DNA from: Villigracilis sp024434165 | GTDB taxonomy: Bacteria > Chloroflexota > Anaerolineae > Anaerolineales > Villigracilaceae | Direction: 5' to 3' | Length of the DNA stretch: 64,000 nucleotides | NCBI GenBank assembly: GCA_030263665.1 | Contig: SZPK01000008.1 | Span: forward strand, 124,001-188,000 | Shown: piece by piece, positions 53,041 through 61,822 of the stretch | How the letters are laid out: each line of letters opens with the position of its first letter | Numbering within the stretch: the first letter of the stretch is position 1 | The notes under the pieces: generated by a model | The model's input: only the letters and a program-made list of their open reading frames with translations | What the model was told of the DNA's origin: nothing | Databases searched by the model: none | Position numbers and translations under genes: made by a program

Positions 53041-53967
53041 ATGAAAAAGATTATCAATACCATTATCGTGACGTTAACTCTCGCGCCTCTTTTCCTGACG
53101 GGCTGCGGTCCCGCCCCTCAAAGCGGGGACGACGAGTTGAAAGTACTCGCCTCCACTTCCTTCCTGGCAGACATCGCCCAAAACGTAGCGGGAGACCGCC
53201 TGACCGTGGACTCCCTGCTCCCCATCGGCGCGGACCCGCACGCCTATCAAGCCGCGCCTGCGGATGTGTCGAAGATCGCGGAAAGCGACGTGTTGATTTT
53301 GAACGGACTCGAATACGAACACTTCATCGAGCCGCTGCTCGAGAATGCGGGCGGCGAACGGTTGGTCATTGAAGCCGCCTCCGGGTTGACGCCCACGAAA
53401 TTGGAAGAATCCACTGAAGGCGAAGGTCGTGGAAACGAGGCGGGCGATCCGCATATGTGGCTGGATGCGAACCGCGTCACCCGCTATGTTGAAAACATCC
53501 GTGATGGGTTGATCAAAGCCGACCCTGCGGGTGAGGAAATCTACCGGGCCAATGCCGCCGCTTACATCGAACAATTGATCGAGCTCGATATGTGGATCTG
53601 GCAGCAGGTGCAGACCATTCCCGCCGAGCGCCGTCTGCTGGTGACCAATCATGAAGCGCTGGGGTATTTCGCCGAGCATTATGGTTTCACGATTGTCGAA
53701 AGCATCCTGCCGAGTTTCAGTTCCGAAGCGGGCGCATCGGCGCAGGAGATTGCCGCGGCAATCGAGGCGATCAAATCTTCGGGCGCGCCCGCCATCTTCC
53801 TCGGCGAAGCGGAAAACGCCGACCTCGCGGAGCAGATCGCCGCCGAAACGGGCGTGCAGGTGGTGGATAGTTTGCACCTCGAATCCCTGACCGACGGCGA
53901 ACCCGCGCCGACCTACATCGCCATGATGAAACATAATGTGACCCAAATTGTGGGCGCTTTGAAGTAA
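53041..53967 (+). CDS. znuA: Zinc-binding lipoprotein of the ABC importer
   Basis: 308 residues, cluster 9 (A-I) binding protein. Signal ending LFLTGC with Cys22 lipidated. Metal ligands appear as His67 (GADPHAYQ), His138 (GDPHMWLDA), His204 (TNHEALGYF) and Asp276 (VVDSLHL): three His plus Asp is the zinc pattern, where manganese proteins have Glu in third place. The flexible loop before His138, His-rich in classical ZnuA, is here short and acidic (LEESTEGEGRGNEAGD). CAGGAGCAGTAA precedes the ATG. First structural gene behind zur, 48 bases downstream. Confidence 0.92.
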   Translation: MKKIINTIIVTLTLAPLFLTGCGPAPQSGDDELKVLASTSFLADIAQNVAGDRLTVDSLLPIGADPHAYQAAPADVSKIAESDVLILNGLEYEHFIEPLLENAGGERLVIEAASGLTPTKLEESTEGEGRGNEAGDPHMWLDANRVTRYVENIRDGLIKADPAGEEIYRANAAAYIEQLIELDMWIWQQVQTIPAERRLLVTNHEALGYFAEHYGFTIVESILPSFSSEAGASAQEIAAAIEAIKSSGAPAIFLGEAENADLAEQIAAETGVQVVDSLHLESLTDGEPAPTYIAMMKHNVTQIVGALK

Positions 53968-54022
53968 GATAAGGGAGCGGCAAACACATCTCTCAATCGC
54001 AAATCGAAAATCGCAAATCGAA

Positions 54023-54811
54023 ATGTCTCACACACCCCATCGTCTCGAAGTTCAAAACATCCGCGTCGGTTACGGCGAGAAGATCATTCTCGACGATCTG
54101 AGTTTTCAAATCCCGCACGGCGCGCGCGTCGCCGTGGTGGGACCGAACGGCGCGGGCAAGTCCACGCTGTTCAAGGCGCTGGTCGGGCTGCTGCCGTTGA
54201 AAAACGGGCAGATCCTGATTCACGGCGAGGCGCTCGGCTCGCACCGCGATTGCGTGGCGTACGTGCCCCAGCGCGAAGAAGTGGACTGGCGTTTTCCCGT
54301 CACCGTGCGGGATGTGGTGACGATGGGTCGTTTCGGGCAGATGGGCTGGCTCAAGAGTCCCTCCGCGCACGACAAGCAGATGGTAACCAACAGTCTCGCG
54401 CAGATGGGCATTGCAAACCTCGCGGAGAATCCCATCGGTCAGCTCTCCGGCGGTCAGCAGCAGCGCGCCTTCCTTGCCCGCGCCCTCGCGCAGGAGCCGC
54501 ACATCCTTTTGATGGACGAACCGTTCACCGGCGTGGACATCACCACGCAGGAGGCGACCCTGCGCCTGCTCGACCATTTGCAGGAACAGGAGGTGACGGC
54601 GATGGTCTCCACCCACGATTTGAACCTTGCCGGTTCGCGCTTCGACCTGGTGCTGCTGCTGAATCACCGCCTCATCGCCTTTGGTACGCCGCAGGAGGTT
54701 TTCATCAGGGAGAATCTCGCGCAGGCGTTCGGAAATTCCCTGCTGGTGATGGAAAACGGGGTGATGCTGGTGGACGAATGCTGTCCGCCGGAGGAAAAAT
54801 TTAATGGTTGA
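54023..54811 (+). CDS. znuC: Zinc ABC transporter ATP-binding protein
   Basis: 262 residues. Walker A GPNGAGKST, Q-loop AYVPQREEVDWRFPVTV (the DWxFP-type stretch is typical of Zn/Mn importers), signature LSGGQQQRAF, Walker B ILLMDEPFTGVD and H-loop VSTHDLN. Energises the ZnuB permease. Separated from znuA by 55 bases containing ATCGCAAATCG repeats, and lacking a good ribosome site, so translation may depend on the upstream gene. The last residues (ECCPPEEKFNG) are variable in the family. Confidence 0.92.
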   Translation: MSHTPHRLEVQNIRVGYGEKIILDDLSFQIPHGARVAVVGPNGAGKSTLFKALVGLLPLKNGQILIHGEALGSHRDCVAYVPQREEVDWRFPVTVRDVVTMGRFGQMGWLKSPSAHDKQMVTNSLAQMGIANLAENPIGQLSGGQQQRAFLARALAQEPHILLMDEPFTGVDITTQEATLRLLDHLQEQEVTAMVSTHDLNLAGSRFDLVLLLNHRLIAFGTPQEVFIRENLAQAFGNSLLVMENGVMLVDECCPPEEKFNG

Positions 54812-54872
54812 CCGCCGCTTCCATCAAGACCCTCCACAATCGTAAATCCAAAATCCAAAATCTAAAACCGTA

Positions 54873-55688
54873 ATGTCCTTTCTCCTCCAGCCTCTCACCT
54901 ACGAATTCATGCAGCGCGGACTGCTCGCCTCGGTCATCGTCGGCGTGCTGTGCGCAGTGATGGGAACCTACGTCGTCCTGCGCGGCATGGCGTTCCTTGG
55001 AGACGCAATGGCGCACGCCATTCTGCCCGGCGTGGCAATCGCCTACATTCTCAAAGGGGATCTGCTGGTCGGGGCGGGGGCGGCGGCAATCGCCGTGGCG
55101 CTGACCATCGGCTTGTTCTCGAAGGAAGGCGCCGTCAAGGAGGATACCGCCATCGGCATCCTGTTTGCGGCGGCGCTTTCTTTGGGAGTGGCGCTCATCA
55201 GCACCATGCAGACCTACGCGGTGGATCTATCCCACATCCTGTTCGGCAACGTCCTGGGGGTCAGCCCTTCCGATCTGTGGTTGATCGGCGGGTTGAGCGC
55301 CGCCATTTTGTGTACGGTGGCATTGCTCTACAAGCCCTTCCTCGTTATTTCGTTCGATCCCGTCCTCGCCGCTACGCTGCGCCTGCCCGCCGAGCTCCTG
55401 CGGAATCTTATGCTCGTCCTGCTGGCGCTGACGGTGGTGGTTTCGCTTCAAACGGTGGGCGTCAGTCTCGCCGCCGCCATGCTGGTCACGCCCGCCGCGA
55501 CGGCGTACCTGCTCACCCGCCGCCTTTTGCCGATGATGCTGGTCTCGGCGTTGATCGGCGCATTATCTTCCATGATCGGCTTGTATCTCAGTTATTATTT
55601 CAACATCGTTTCGGGGTCTGCCATTGTGTTGACTGCAACGGCATTTTTCCTCATCGGTTTCGGCTGGAAGCGGCTGCGCCGGACATGA
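54873..55688 (+). CDS. znuB: Zinc ABC transporter permease
   Basis: 271 residues, eight or nine helices of the ABC-3 family. FMQRGLLASVIVGVLCAVMGTYVVLRGMAFLGDAMAHAILPGVAIAY is the family N-terminus, KEDTAIGILFAAALSLGVAL and QTVGVSLAAAMLVTPAATAYLL follow, and YYFNIVSGSAIVLTATAFFLI ends it. Last gene of the zur-znuA-znuC-znuB group; the 61-base gap before it holds AAATCCAAAATC repeats. Confidence 0.92.
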   Translation: MSFLLQPLTYEFMQRGLLASVIVGVLCAVMGTYVVLRGMAFLGDAMAHAILPGVAIAYILKGDLLVGAGAAAIAVALTIGLFSKEGAVKEDTAIGILFAAALSLGVALISTMQTYAVDLSHILFGNVLGVSPSDLWLIGGLSAAILCTVALLYKPFLVISFDPVLAATLRLPAELLRNLMLVLLALTVVVSLQTVGVSLAAAMLVTPAATAYLLTRRLLPMMLVSALIGALSSMIGLYLSYYFNIVSGSAIVLTATAFFLIGFGWKRLRRT

Positions 55689-55836
55689 AAAGCGTTTTGG
55701 GTATCAAATTGAAACCCGGATAAACGGGGATATAGTACCAATGGCTAATCGGTTTATCCCCCTTACGGTCATTGTGAAAACGGTGGGACTCCATATAATG
55801 AAAATACGATTTATCAAAACAAAAGGAGAACCAACC

Positions 55837-56274
55837 ATGGCACTTATCGAAACTTCCATCCAGATCAACGCTTCACCGGAGAAAATCTTTTCCTACGTAT
55901 CGAGCCTCGACAGTTTAAAGAACGAGTACGTCGCCGGCGTGGAGGCGGATGGACCGATCAAACTCGGCGCGAAGATCAAGACCAGGGTCAAGTCTGCGCT
56001 GGGCGCGATGACCGAGATCGTTTCGGAGGTGGTGGCATACGAGCAGAACAAAAAGTTCGGCACCAAAACCTTTGCCGCCCCGCCCGCCTCGGACGTAACC
56101 AGCACGTACATCCTCGAAGCCGAGGGCGGCGGGACCAAAGTCACGCTGCAGACCGAAGCCGTGCTCACTCCTCCCGGCATGCCCTCCATGCCCGGCATGG
56201 AAGACATGATGAAGAAGCAAATGCTCGCCGGCTACGATGCGGCGCTCGCGGCATTGAAGAAGAAATTGGAATGA
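55837..56274 (+). CDS. SRPBCC-fold protein, CoxG-like
   Basis: 145 residues. The START/Bet v1-like fold is read from MALIETSIQINASPEKIFSYV, KLGAKIKTRVKSALGAMTEIVSEVV, TSTYILEAEGGGTKVTLQTE and a long closing helix (MMKKQMLAGYDAALAALKKKL). CoxG relatives assist carbon-monoxide dehydrogenase at the membrane or bind lipids/quinones, but no cox genes adjoin, so only the fold is supported. AAAGGAG lies eight bases ahead of ATG 55837; an upstream in-frame ATG adds a non-homologous stretch. Monocistronic with its own terminator. Confidence 0.85.
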   Translation: MALIETSIQINASPEKIFSYVSSLDSLKNEYVAGVEADGPIKLGAKIKTRVKSALGAMTEIVSEVVAYEQNKKFGTKTFAAPPASDVTSTYILEAEGGGTKVTLQTEAVLTPPGMPSMPGMEDMMKKQMLAGYDAALAALKKKLE

Positions 56275-56302
56275 AACGATAAAGACCTGACAAAAGTTTC
56301 AG

Positions 56303-56336
56303 CCTCCTGTTGATTCCCGGCAGGAGGTTTTTGTTT
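56303..56336 (+). terminator. Terminator after the CoxG-like gene
   Basis: CCTCCTG and CAGGAGG form a stem around TTGATTCCCGG, followed by TTTTTGTTT. Confidence 0.85.
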
Positions 56337-56373
56337 CAAAGCGCCCTCGCATCTTTACGGTAGAATTGCGCCC

Positions 56374-57879
56374 ATGCGTATCCATACTATTTTTGCGCTT
56401 CTCGCCGCTTTCCTTTTCATCTCCGCGTGTTTCCCCGCCCAGCCTGTTGTGGACGCGCCCCCCTCCACCGAGCCCGTCTTTCTCACCCTGCCCGTCACCG
56501 ACACGTCCATAGCCCCGTTGGAGACGGAAACTCCACAGCCCACCAACACGCCGCGCCCCGCGCTGGAACGCGCCAAATACACTCTCAACGCCGCAGTGGA
56601 CTACGACGCCCACACCGTCACAGTGGATCAAACGATCCTGTACCCCAACCAGACCGGCAACCAACTCAACACGCTCGTCCTTGCCGTGACGCCCAACCTT
56701 TGGGCGGGAAGTTTCACCCTCTCCAGCCTCGTCATTGACGGGGAGACCGTCACCACCTACTCGCTGGACGGTCAGCGCCTGGATGTTTCCCTCGCTTCCT
56801 TCCTGCCCGCAGGCGGCGTGACCGAGATCAAACTTCAATACACGCTGGCGCTTCCCTTTGCCGAACAGGAAGACCCCGGTATTTCCCGCCCGCGCATTTA
56901 CGGCTATACCAGCAGGCAGATCAACCTTGTCAACTGGTATCCCTTCGTAGTGCCGAACATCAACGGCGAATGGATTCTGCACGACCCCTGGTACTACGGC
57001 GAACACCTCGTCTATGATGCGGCGGATTACGAAGTGAACCTCAAATTCAGCGACCCGGCTTCGGTTCCCGTCGTCGCTTCGAGCGGAATCCCCGAAGCGC
57101 TGCCCGATGGCTCGACCCGCTATACCATCGAATCCGCGCGGACGTTCGCCCTCGCCGCCAGCCGCGATTTCCAGGTTGCAAGCACGGTGGTCGGCGATGT
57201 CACGCTCACCAGTTATTACTTCCCCTTCAACGAGCGTGGAGGACAAGCCGCCCTGCAAGCCTCCGCACAGGCGCTGCAGGTGTTCAGTTCGCGTTACGGA
57301 CCGTATCCGCACAAAAGCCTCTCCATCGTCATGGGCGATTTCAACGACGGCATGGAGTATTCCGCTTTCTTCTATCTCAGCCGCGATTTCTACAACCTCT
57401 ACGACGGCACGCCCGCAAATCATCTCATCGCTATTGCTGCGCATGAGACCGCGCATCAGTGGTGGTTCGAGCAGGTCGCCAGCGACCAGGCGCTCCAGCC
57501 CTGGCTGGATGAAGCACTATCCACCTATTCTGAACGTATTTACTATGAAAATACTTCCCCAGATATTCTATCGGGTTGGTGGTGGCCCTATCGCATTGAC
57601 TTTTACGAACCTCAAGGCTTCATAGATATACCAGTCTACGAGGGGCAGGGGTTTGTGCCTTACTGGGCAACTGTTTATTTTAATGGTGCTTATTTCTTCG
57701 AGGACCTGCGCGAACGCATCGGCGACGAAGCCTTCTTCGCCTTCATTCAGGATTACCTCAACCAGGGACGCGGCAGAATCGTCACTGCAAACGATTTCTT
57801 CCGCATTCTGCGCACACACACCGGCGCGACCGACATTTCCGACCTCGTCAACCAATACTTCCGCAGTGTCTATCAATGA
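56374..57879 (+). CDS. M1-family metallopeptidase lipoprotein (copy 1)
   Basis: 501 residues. Lipoprotein signal ending FISAC (Cys19), Thr/Pro linker, an aminopeptidase N-like N-terminal domain, and the gluzincin zinc site HETAH (His357, Glu358, His361) with Glu380 18 residues later (LDEALSTYSE). The usual exopeptidase motif GAMEN is replaced by DFNDGMEYSAF, so specificity may differ. Leaderless by position: TAGAAT ends seven bases before the ATG. The stretch 57520-57700 uses many A/T-ending codons, unlike its surroundings. Overlaps the next, homologous gene by four bases. Confidence 0.9.
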   Translation: MRIHTIFALLAAFLFISACFPAQPVVDAPPSTEPVFLTLPVTDTSIAPLETETPQPTNTPRPALERAKYTLNAAVDYDAHTVTVDQTILYPNQTGNQLNTLVLAVTPNLWAGSFTLSSLVIDGETVTTYSLDGQRLDVSLASFLPAGGVTEIKLQYTLALPFAEQEDPGISRPRIYGYTSRQINLVNWYPFVVPNINGEWILHDPWYYGEHLVYDAADYEVNLKFSDPASVPVVASSGIPEALPDGSTRYTIESARTFALAASRDFQVASTVVGDVTLTSYYFPFNERGGQAALQASAQALQVFSSRYGPYPHKSLSIVMGDFNDGMEYSAFFYLSRDFYNLYDGTPANHLIAIAAHETAHQWWFEQVASDQALQPWLDEALSTYSERIYYENTSPDILSGWWWPYRIDFYEPQGFIDIPVYEGQGFVPYWATVYFNGAYFFEDLRERIGDEAFFAFIQDYLNQGRGRIVTANDFFRILRTHTGATDISDLVNQYFRSVYQ

Positions 57880-59483
57880 ACCCCAAATCTCCAATTACCA
57901 ATTACCGATTACGACTCTTTCTCCACCTTCTGCTTTCCATTCTCCTTTTCTCTTGCGCTTCCCCAACGCCAGCCCCCACGCCCTTACCCTTTGCGCGCTT
58001 CATCCTCCCCACGCGCGACCCAAACGCCACGCCCACGCCTTTCCAACCCTCCGGGCAGGTGAACACCCCCGTTCCGACGTTTACCCTGTCGCCGATTCCC
58101 AGCGCGACGTTCACCCCCACCACGCCTCCCACCGCAACGTGGACATCGCCTCCCGCCCCGCCGACAGTTGCTTCTGATTCCCCAACCTCCCCGCCGCCGA
58201 CAGCGCCGGCTTCCTCGCGTCCGAACTACATCCTTTACGCGACGCTGGATTTCAACAACAAAACCGCCGCGGTTGATCAGACCATTCGTTACCCCAACAG
58301 GACAGGCTCGACCCTGAACGAACTTGTCTTCTCCGTCCAGCCGAATCTCTACACCAACGCTTTCGTCCTCAATTCCATATCGCAGGATGGAAGCGCGCTC
58401 ACCTCCTACACCCTCAGCGGACAACGCCTGACCGTCAACTTGAACCAACCGCTGGCATCCGGCGCGGCGACCACGATTTCGCTCAACTTCAACCTCAACA
58501 TCCCCGCCAAGAACGCAAACGACGTCTTCGGCTACGACTTCAACCAGATCAACCTCACAGACTGGTACCCGTTCATCGTCCCGCACCGGGGCGGGTGGAT
58601 TTTGCACGACCCCATGCCGTGGGGCGAGCATCTCGTCTACGACTCGTGCGACGTCGAGCTGAATATCAAGACCGATTCGGGCGTGATTCTGGCTGTGGGC
58701 GCATCCCCCGAAGCCAACGGCGAATGGACGCGCTACCGCATGTATGGCGCGCGCACCCTGGCGCTCTCCGCCAGCAATGAATTCCTCGTTGCGGAAACCA
58801 CGCTGGGGAACGTCAGCATCCGCTCGTATTATTTCAACGGCTACAGGAACGCGGGCGACGACATGCTGATTTATGCCAGCGAAGCCGTCGAAACGTATTC
58901 CGCCCAATTCGCGCCCTACCCGCACCAGACGCTCGCCATTGTGCAGACCGACATGGACGACGGGCAGGAGTTCGACGGATTGGTCTTCCTTTCGACGGAT
59001 TTCTACGCTCAATACAACGGGACCGCCCGCAGCAACCTGACCACCATCGGCGTGCATGAGATCGCGCACCAATGGTGGTACAGCCTGGTGGGCAGCGATC
59101 ACGCCCTCGAACCCTGGCTCGATGAGGCGCTTTCCACCTACAGCGAGCGGATTTTCTACGAAAACAACTATCCCGCCAACGTCAGCTGGTGGTGGCAGTT
59201 CCGCATTGATTTCTTCAAACCCAGCGGCTACGTGGACGCGACCATCTACGATTACGGCACGTTCCGCGCCTACACCAACGCCGTCTATTTCCAGGGCGCC
59301 TACTTTCTCGATGAATTACGCGAGCAGATGGGCTACGGCAATTTCTCGAAATTCCTGAAAACCTACGCCGCGCGCTTCGCCAACGGTCACGCCGCCTCGG
59401 CGGATTTCTTCGCCCTGGCACGCGAGACGGTCAACATCAATTACGATGGTTTGATCGCGAAATATTTTTCGGGGTCGTATTAG
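57876..59483 (+). CDS. M1-family metallopeptidase lipoprotein (copy 2)
   Basis: 535 residues, paralogue of the preceding gene. Signal ending LLFSC (Cys27), then a very long Pro/Thr/Ser linker (about 28-112). Zinc site HEIAH (His394, Glu395, His398) with Glu417 in LDEALSTYSE. QTDMDDGQEFDGLVF replaces GAMEN as in copy 1. The start codon ATGA overlaps the stop of copy 1. The first residues (NPKSPITNYRLR) are read from a TCCAATTACCAATTACC repeat, so the signal peptide may originally have begun later. Cell-surface peptide degradation is the likely role. Confidence 0.9.
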   Translation: MNPKSPITNYRLRLFLHLLLSILLFSCASPTPAPTPLPFARFILPTRDPNATPTPFQPSGQVNTPVPTFTLSPIPSATFTPTTPPTATWTSPPAPPTVASDSPTSPPPTAPASSRPNYILYATLDFNNKTAAVDQTIRYPNRTGSTLNELVFSVQPNLYTNAFVLNSISQDGSALTSYTLSGQRLTVNLNQPLASGAATTISLNFNLNIPAKNANDVFGYDFNQINLTDWYPFIVPHRGGWILHDPMPWGEHLVYDSCDVELNIKTDSGVILAVGASPEANGEWTRYRMYGARTLALSASNEFLVAETTLGNVSIRSYYFNGYRNAGDDMLIYASEAVETYSAQFAPYPHQTLAIVQTDMDDGQEFDGLVFLSTDFYAQYNGTARSNLTTIGVHEIAHQWWYSLVGSDHALEPWLDEALSTYSERIFYENNYPANVSWWWQFRIDFFKPSGYVDATIYDYGTFRAYTNAVYFQGAYFLDELREQMGYGNFSKFLKTYAARFANGHAASADFFALARETVNINYDGLIAKYFSGSY

Positions 59484-59559
59484 CCCTCACCCTAACCCTC
59501 TCCCTTTGGGAGAGGGGACGCCCTTCCCCTTTCGGGGGAAGGGCCGGGGATGAGGGAGG
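59484..59559. repeat. Double CTCACCCC-family palindrome
   Basis: CCCTCTCCCTTTGGGAGAGGGG and CCCTTCCCCTTTCGGGGGAAGGG side by side between the peptidase and riboflavin genes, directly ahead of GGAGGAGACACC, the ribosome site of the next gene. Confidence 0.85.
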
Positions 59560-59566
59560 AGACACC

Positions 59567-60247
59567 ATGAACAGACCTTACACCTTCATCAACGTCGCCA
59601 TGACAGCGGATGGCAAAATAGACACCTTCGAGCGCAAAGGCGCGGCGATCTCGTCCGCGCGGGATAAACAGCGCGTGGATGAATTACGCGCCGCAGCGGA
59701 TGCGGTCCTCGTCGGCGGGAGGACGCTCCTGGAGGAACAACCCAAACTCACCGTCCGGAGCGAAGCGCTGCGTGAGGGAAGAATCAGGCAGGGGCGTTCA
59801 CCCAACCCTATTAAAGTAGGAGTCGCCTCCGTCGCAGACATCCCAAAAGATTCAGATTTTATTAAGGCAGGCGATGCGCGGCTCGTAATATTTACAACAT
59901 CACGAACGTCCATACCGCAGATTGAGCGATTGCGCGCGCTGGGCGTCGAAGTATTTGTGGATGATTCCGCGCGCGTTGACCTGCGCAAGATGATGCTGAC
60001 GTTGAAGAAAATCGGCGTGGATCATTTGATGGTGGAAGGCGGCGGGACGATCAATTTCGAACTCATGCGGCTGGGTCTTGTGGATGAACTTTTGATCCAT
60101 GTGGCGCCGATGATCTTCGGCGGTGCGAACGCCCCCACCCTCGCCGACGGTTCCGGGTTTCCGCGTGAAAGCGCAAGGGAAATGAAACTGATGGATGTCG
60201 AACGCTGGGACGACGGCGGGGTCTTGTTGAAATATAAATTCTTGTAG
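59567..60247 (+). CDS. 2,5-diamino-6-ribosylaminopyrimidinone 5'-phosphate reductase-like (RibD C-terminal/RIB7 family)
   Basis: 226 residues, a stand-alone dihydrofolate-reductase-like domain. RPYTFINVAMTADGKID, DAVLVGGRTLLEEQPKLTVR, GVDHLMVEGGGTINFELMRLGLVDELLIHVAPMIFGG are the markers of the archaeal/fungal-type riboflavin reductase rather than bacterial bifunctional RibDG, whose deaminase half is absent. It lies 28 bases ahead of the GTP cyclohydrolase II gene, which supports a role in flavin synthesis. Confidence 0.88.
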   Translation: MNRPYTFINVAMTADGKIDTFERKGAAISSARDKQRVDELRAAADAVLVGGRTLLEEQPKLTVRSEALREGRIRQGRSPNPIKVGVASVADIPKDSDFIKAGDARLVIFTTSRTSIPQIERLRALGVEVFVDDSARVDLRKMMLTLKKIGVDHLMVEGGGTINFELMRLGLVDELLIHVAPMIFGGANAPTLADGSGFPRESAREMKLMDVERWDDGGVLLKYKFL

Positions 60248-60275
60248 CCCGCTTTGCGCGGCTTTTGGAGAGAGT

Positions 60276-61031
60276 ATGTCCACCTTGATGCACGAAAAAA
60301 TTCAGATCCTTTTGGAAGAGGATTGCTGTCACGAATGTGAGGGATACGGCGAAGACCAAATTTGCGTCCACATCGAAGCCATCGCCGAACTGCCGACGCG
60401 CTTTGGCGATTTTCACATCGTGGCGTTCTCGAACAACCGCGACGACAAGGAACACGTCGCCATCATCAAAGGCGACGTGATCGGCGCGGACGACGTGCCC
60501 GTGCGTCTGCATTCGGAATGTTTGACAGGCGATGCGCTCGGCTCGCTGCGCTGCGACTGCCGCGACCAGCTCGAAGCGGCGTTGAAAAAGATCGGCGGCA
60601 TGGAAACGGGCATGGTGCTGTACCTGCGCCAGGAGGGACGCGGCATCGGGCTTACGAACAAGATCCGTGCCTACACCCTGCAGGATCAGGGGCTCGACAC
60701 GGTCGAGGCGAATCTGGCGCTTGGCTTCCGCGACGACGAACGCGATTACGCCGTCGCTGCGCACATGATCCACTCGCTCAAGGTGCGGTCCATCCGGCTG
60801 ATGACCAACAACCCGAAGAAGATCGCGCAGCTCGAACAGCACGGCGTCAAGGTCAACGAGCGCGTTCCGCACATCCTGCCGACCAACGAGTACAACCGGT
60901 TTTATCTCGAAACCAAAGCCGCCAAGTCCGGTCACATGCTCGATTTCCGCGGCAAGGAACACCTGCCCGAACAGAGCGACCCAACCATCGTCGAAGGCAT
61001 GAGCGATAATCAGATTCAAGGCGATGTATGA
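60276..61031 (+). CDS. ribA: GTP cyclohydrolase II
   Basis: 251 residues; first step of riboflavin synthesis from GTP. Zinc site HSECLTGDALGSLRCDCRDQ (three cysteines), catalytic RQEGRGIGLTNKIRAYTLQDQGLDTVEANLALGF, and TNNPKKIAQLEQHGVKV. An N-terminal extension of about 35 residues carries CCHECEGYGEDQIC, a possible extra metal or redox site not present in E. coli RibA. No fused RibB domain. Initiation at MSTLMHEK or four codons later cannot be separated. Confidence 0.95.
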   Translation: MSTLMHEKIQILLEEDCCHECEGYGEDQICVHIEAIAELPTRFGDFHIVAFSNNRDDKEHVAIIKGDVIGADDVPVRLHSECLTGDALGSLRCDCRDQLEAALKKIGGMETGMVLYLRQEGRGIGLTNKIRAYTLQDQGLDTVEANLALGFRDDERDYAVAAHMIHSLKVRSIRLMTNNPKKIAQLEQHGVKVNERVPHILPTNEYNRFYLETKAAKSGHMLDFRGKEHLPEQSDPTIVEGMSDNQIQGDV

Positions 61032-61032
61032 G

Positions 61033-61080
61033 TAGGGGGCAGGTTGAAGGTTGAAGGTTGAAGGTTACATGTTGAAGGGT
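61033..61080. repeat. GGTTGAAGGTT tandem repeat
   Basis: GGTTGAAGGTTGAAGGTTGAAGG and GTTGAAGGGTTG, related to 37821-37878. It fills the gap between ribA and the SDR gene. Confidence 0.7.
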
Positions 61081-61099
61081 TGTATTGAATCGAGTGAAG

Positions 61100-61771
61100 A
61101 TGTCGAATAAAACGATTGTTATCACCGGCGCGACGGGCGCGCTTGGAAGCCTCGTCGCTAAGACGTTTGCAGGCATGGGTCACAACCTTGCCCTGCTCGA
61201 TATTGACAGGACCAAACTGGATTCCCTCGTCCGCGATCTGGACCTGCCCCCGGAGCGGCTCTTCGCCCAAACCGTTGACCTGCTCGATGAGCGCGCGCTT
61301 CAGGACTCCGCCGGAGCGGTTCTTTCCAAATTTGGCAGTATCCACGCCTTGTTCCATCTCGTCGGCGGCTGGGTGGGCGGCAAGACTTTCGCCGACACTT
61401 CCGCAGACGACCTGGAGTTCATGGTCAACCAGCACATCCGCACCACGTTCAATTTGTTCAAGACTTTTGAAGAGCCGCTCTCGAAAAACGGCTGGGGACG
61501 GGTGATCATCGTCTCCGCTTCCACCGTGCCGCACCCGCCCGGCAGGTCGGGGGTTTACACCGCCGCCAAAGCCGCGCAGGAGAACATGGCGCTCTCACTC
61601 GCTGCGGAGTTAAAGGAGGCGAAAGTGACGGCGAACATCATCCAGGTAAAATCCATTGACGTGGAGAACAAAGGCACAGGCACCACGCCAGGCGCAATCG
61701 CCGCCACCATGCAGTATCTGTTTTCGGATGAAGCAGGCAAGATCAACGGGGCGAGGATTCCGTTGTATTAA
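61100..61771 (+). CDS. Short-chain dehydrogenase/reductase
   Basis: 223 residues, classical SDR. TIVITGATGALGSLVA is the nucleotide site, FHLVGGWVGGKTF replaces NNAG, and catalytic residues are Ser in VSASTVPH with YTAAKAAQ (Tyr-x3-Lys). DIDRTKLD suggests NAD(H) preference (acidic residue after strand 2). Start chosen at ATG 61100; TTG at 61085 would add five residues. Substrate unknown; placement after riboflavin genes may be accidental. Confidence 0.88.
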   Translation: MSNKTIVITGATGALGSLVAKTFAGMGHNLALLDIDRTKLDSLVRDLDLPPERLFAQTVDLLDERALQDSAGAVLSKFGSIHALFHLVGGWVGGKTFADTSADDLEFMVNQHIRTTFNLFKTFEEPLSKNGWGRVIIVSASTVPHPPGRSGVYTAAKAAQENMALSLAAELKEAKVTANIIQVKSIDVENKGTGTTPGAIAATMQYLFSDEAGKINGARIPLY

Positions 61772-61781
61772 AGACAATGGT

Positions 61782-61822
61782 CCCTAAAAGGTTTCGAAGA
61801 CCTTTTAGGGGTTTCTTTTTTT
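61782..61822 (+). terminator. Intrinsic terminator after the SDR gene
   Basis: CCCTAAAAGGT and ACCTTTTAGGG around TTCGAAG, followed by GTTTCTTTTTTT. Very similar to 46655-46693. It meets the end of the convergent AT-rich block and may serve both sides. Confidence 0.9.

Noticed and set aside
55837..56274. Carbon-monoxide dehydrogenase accessory gene coxG
   Set aside because: Only the SRPBCC fold is supported; no cox genes are present.
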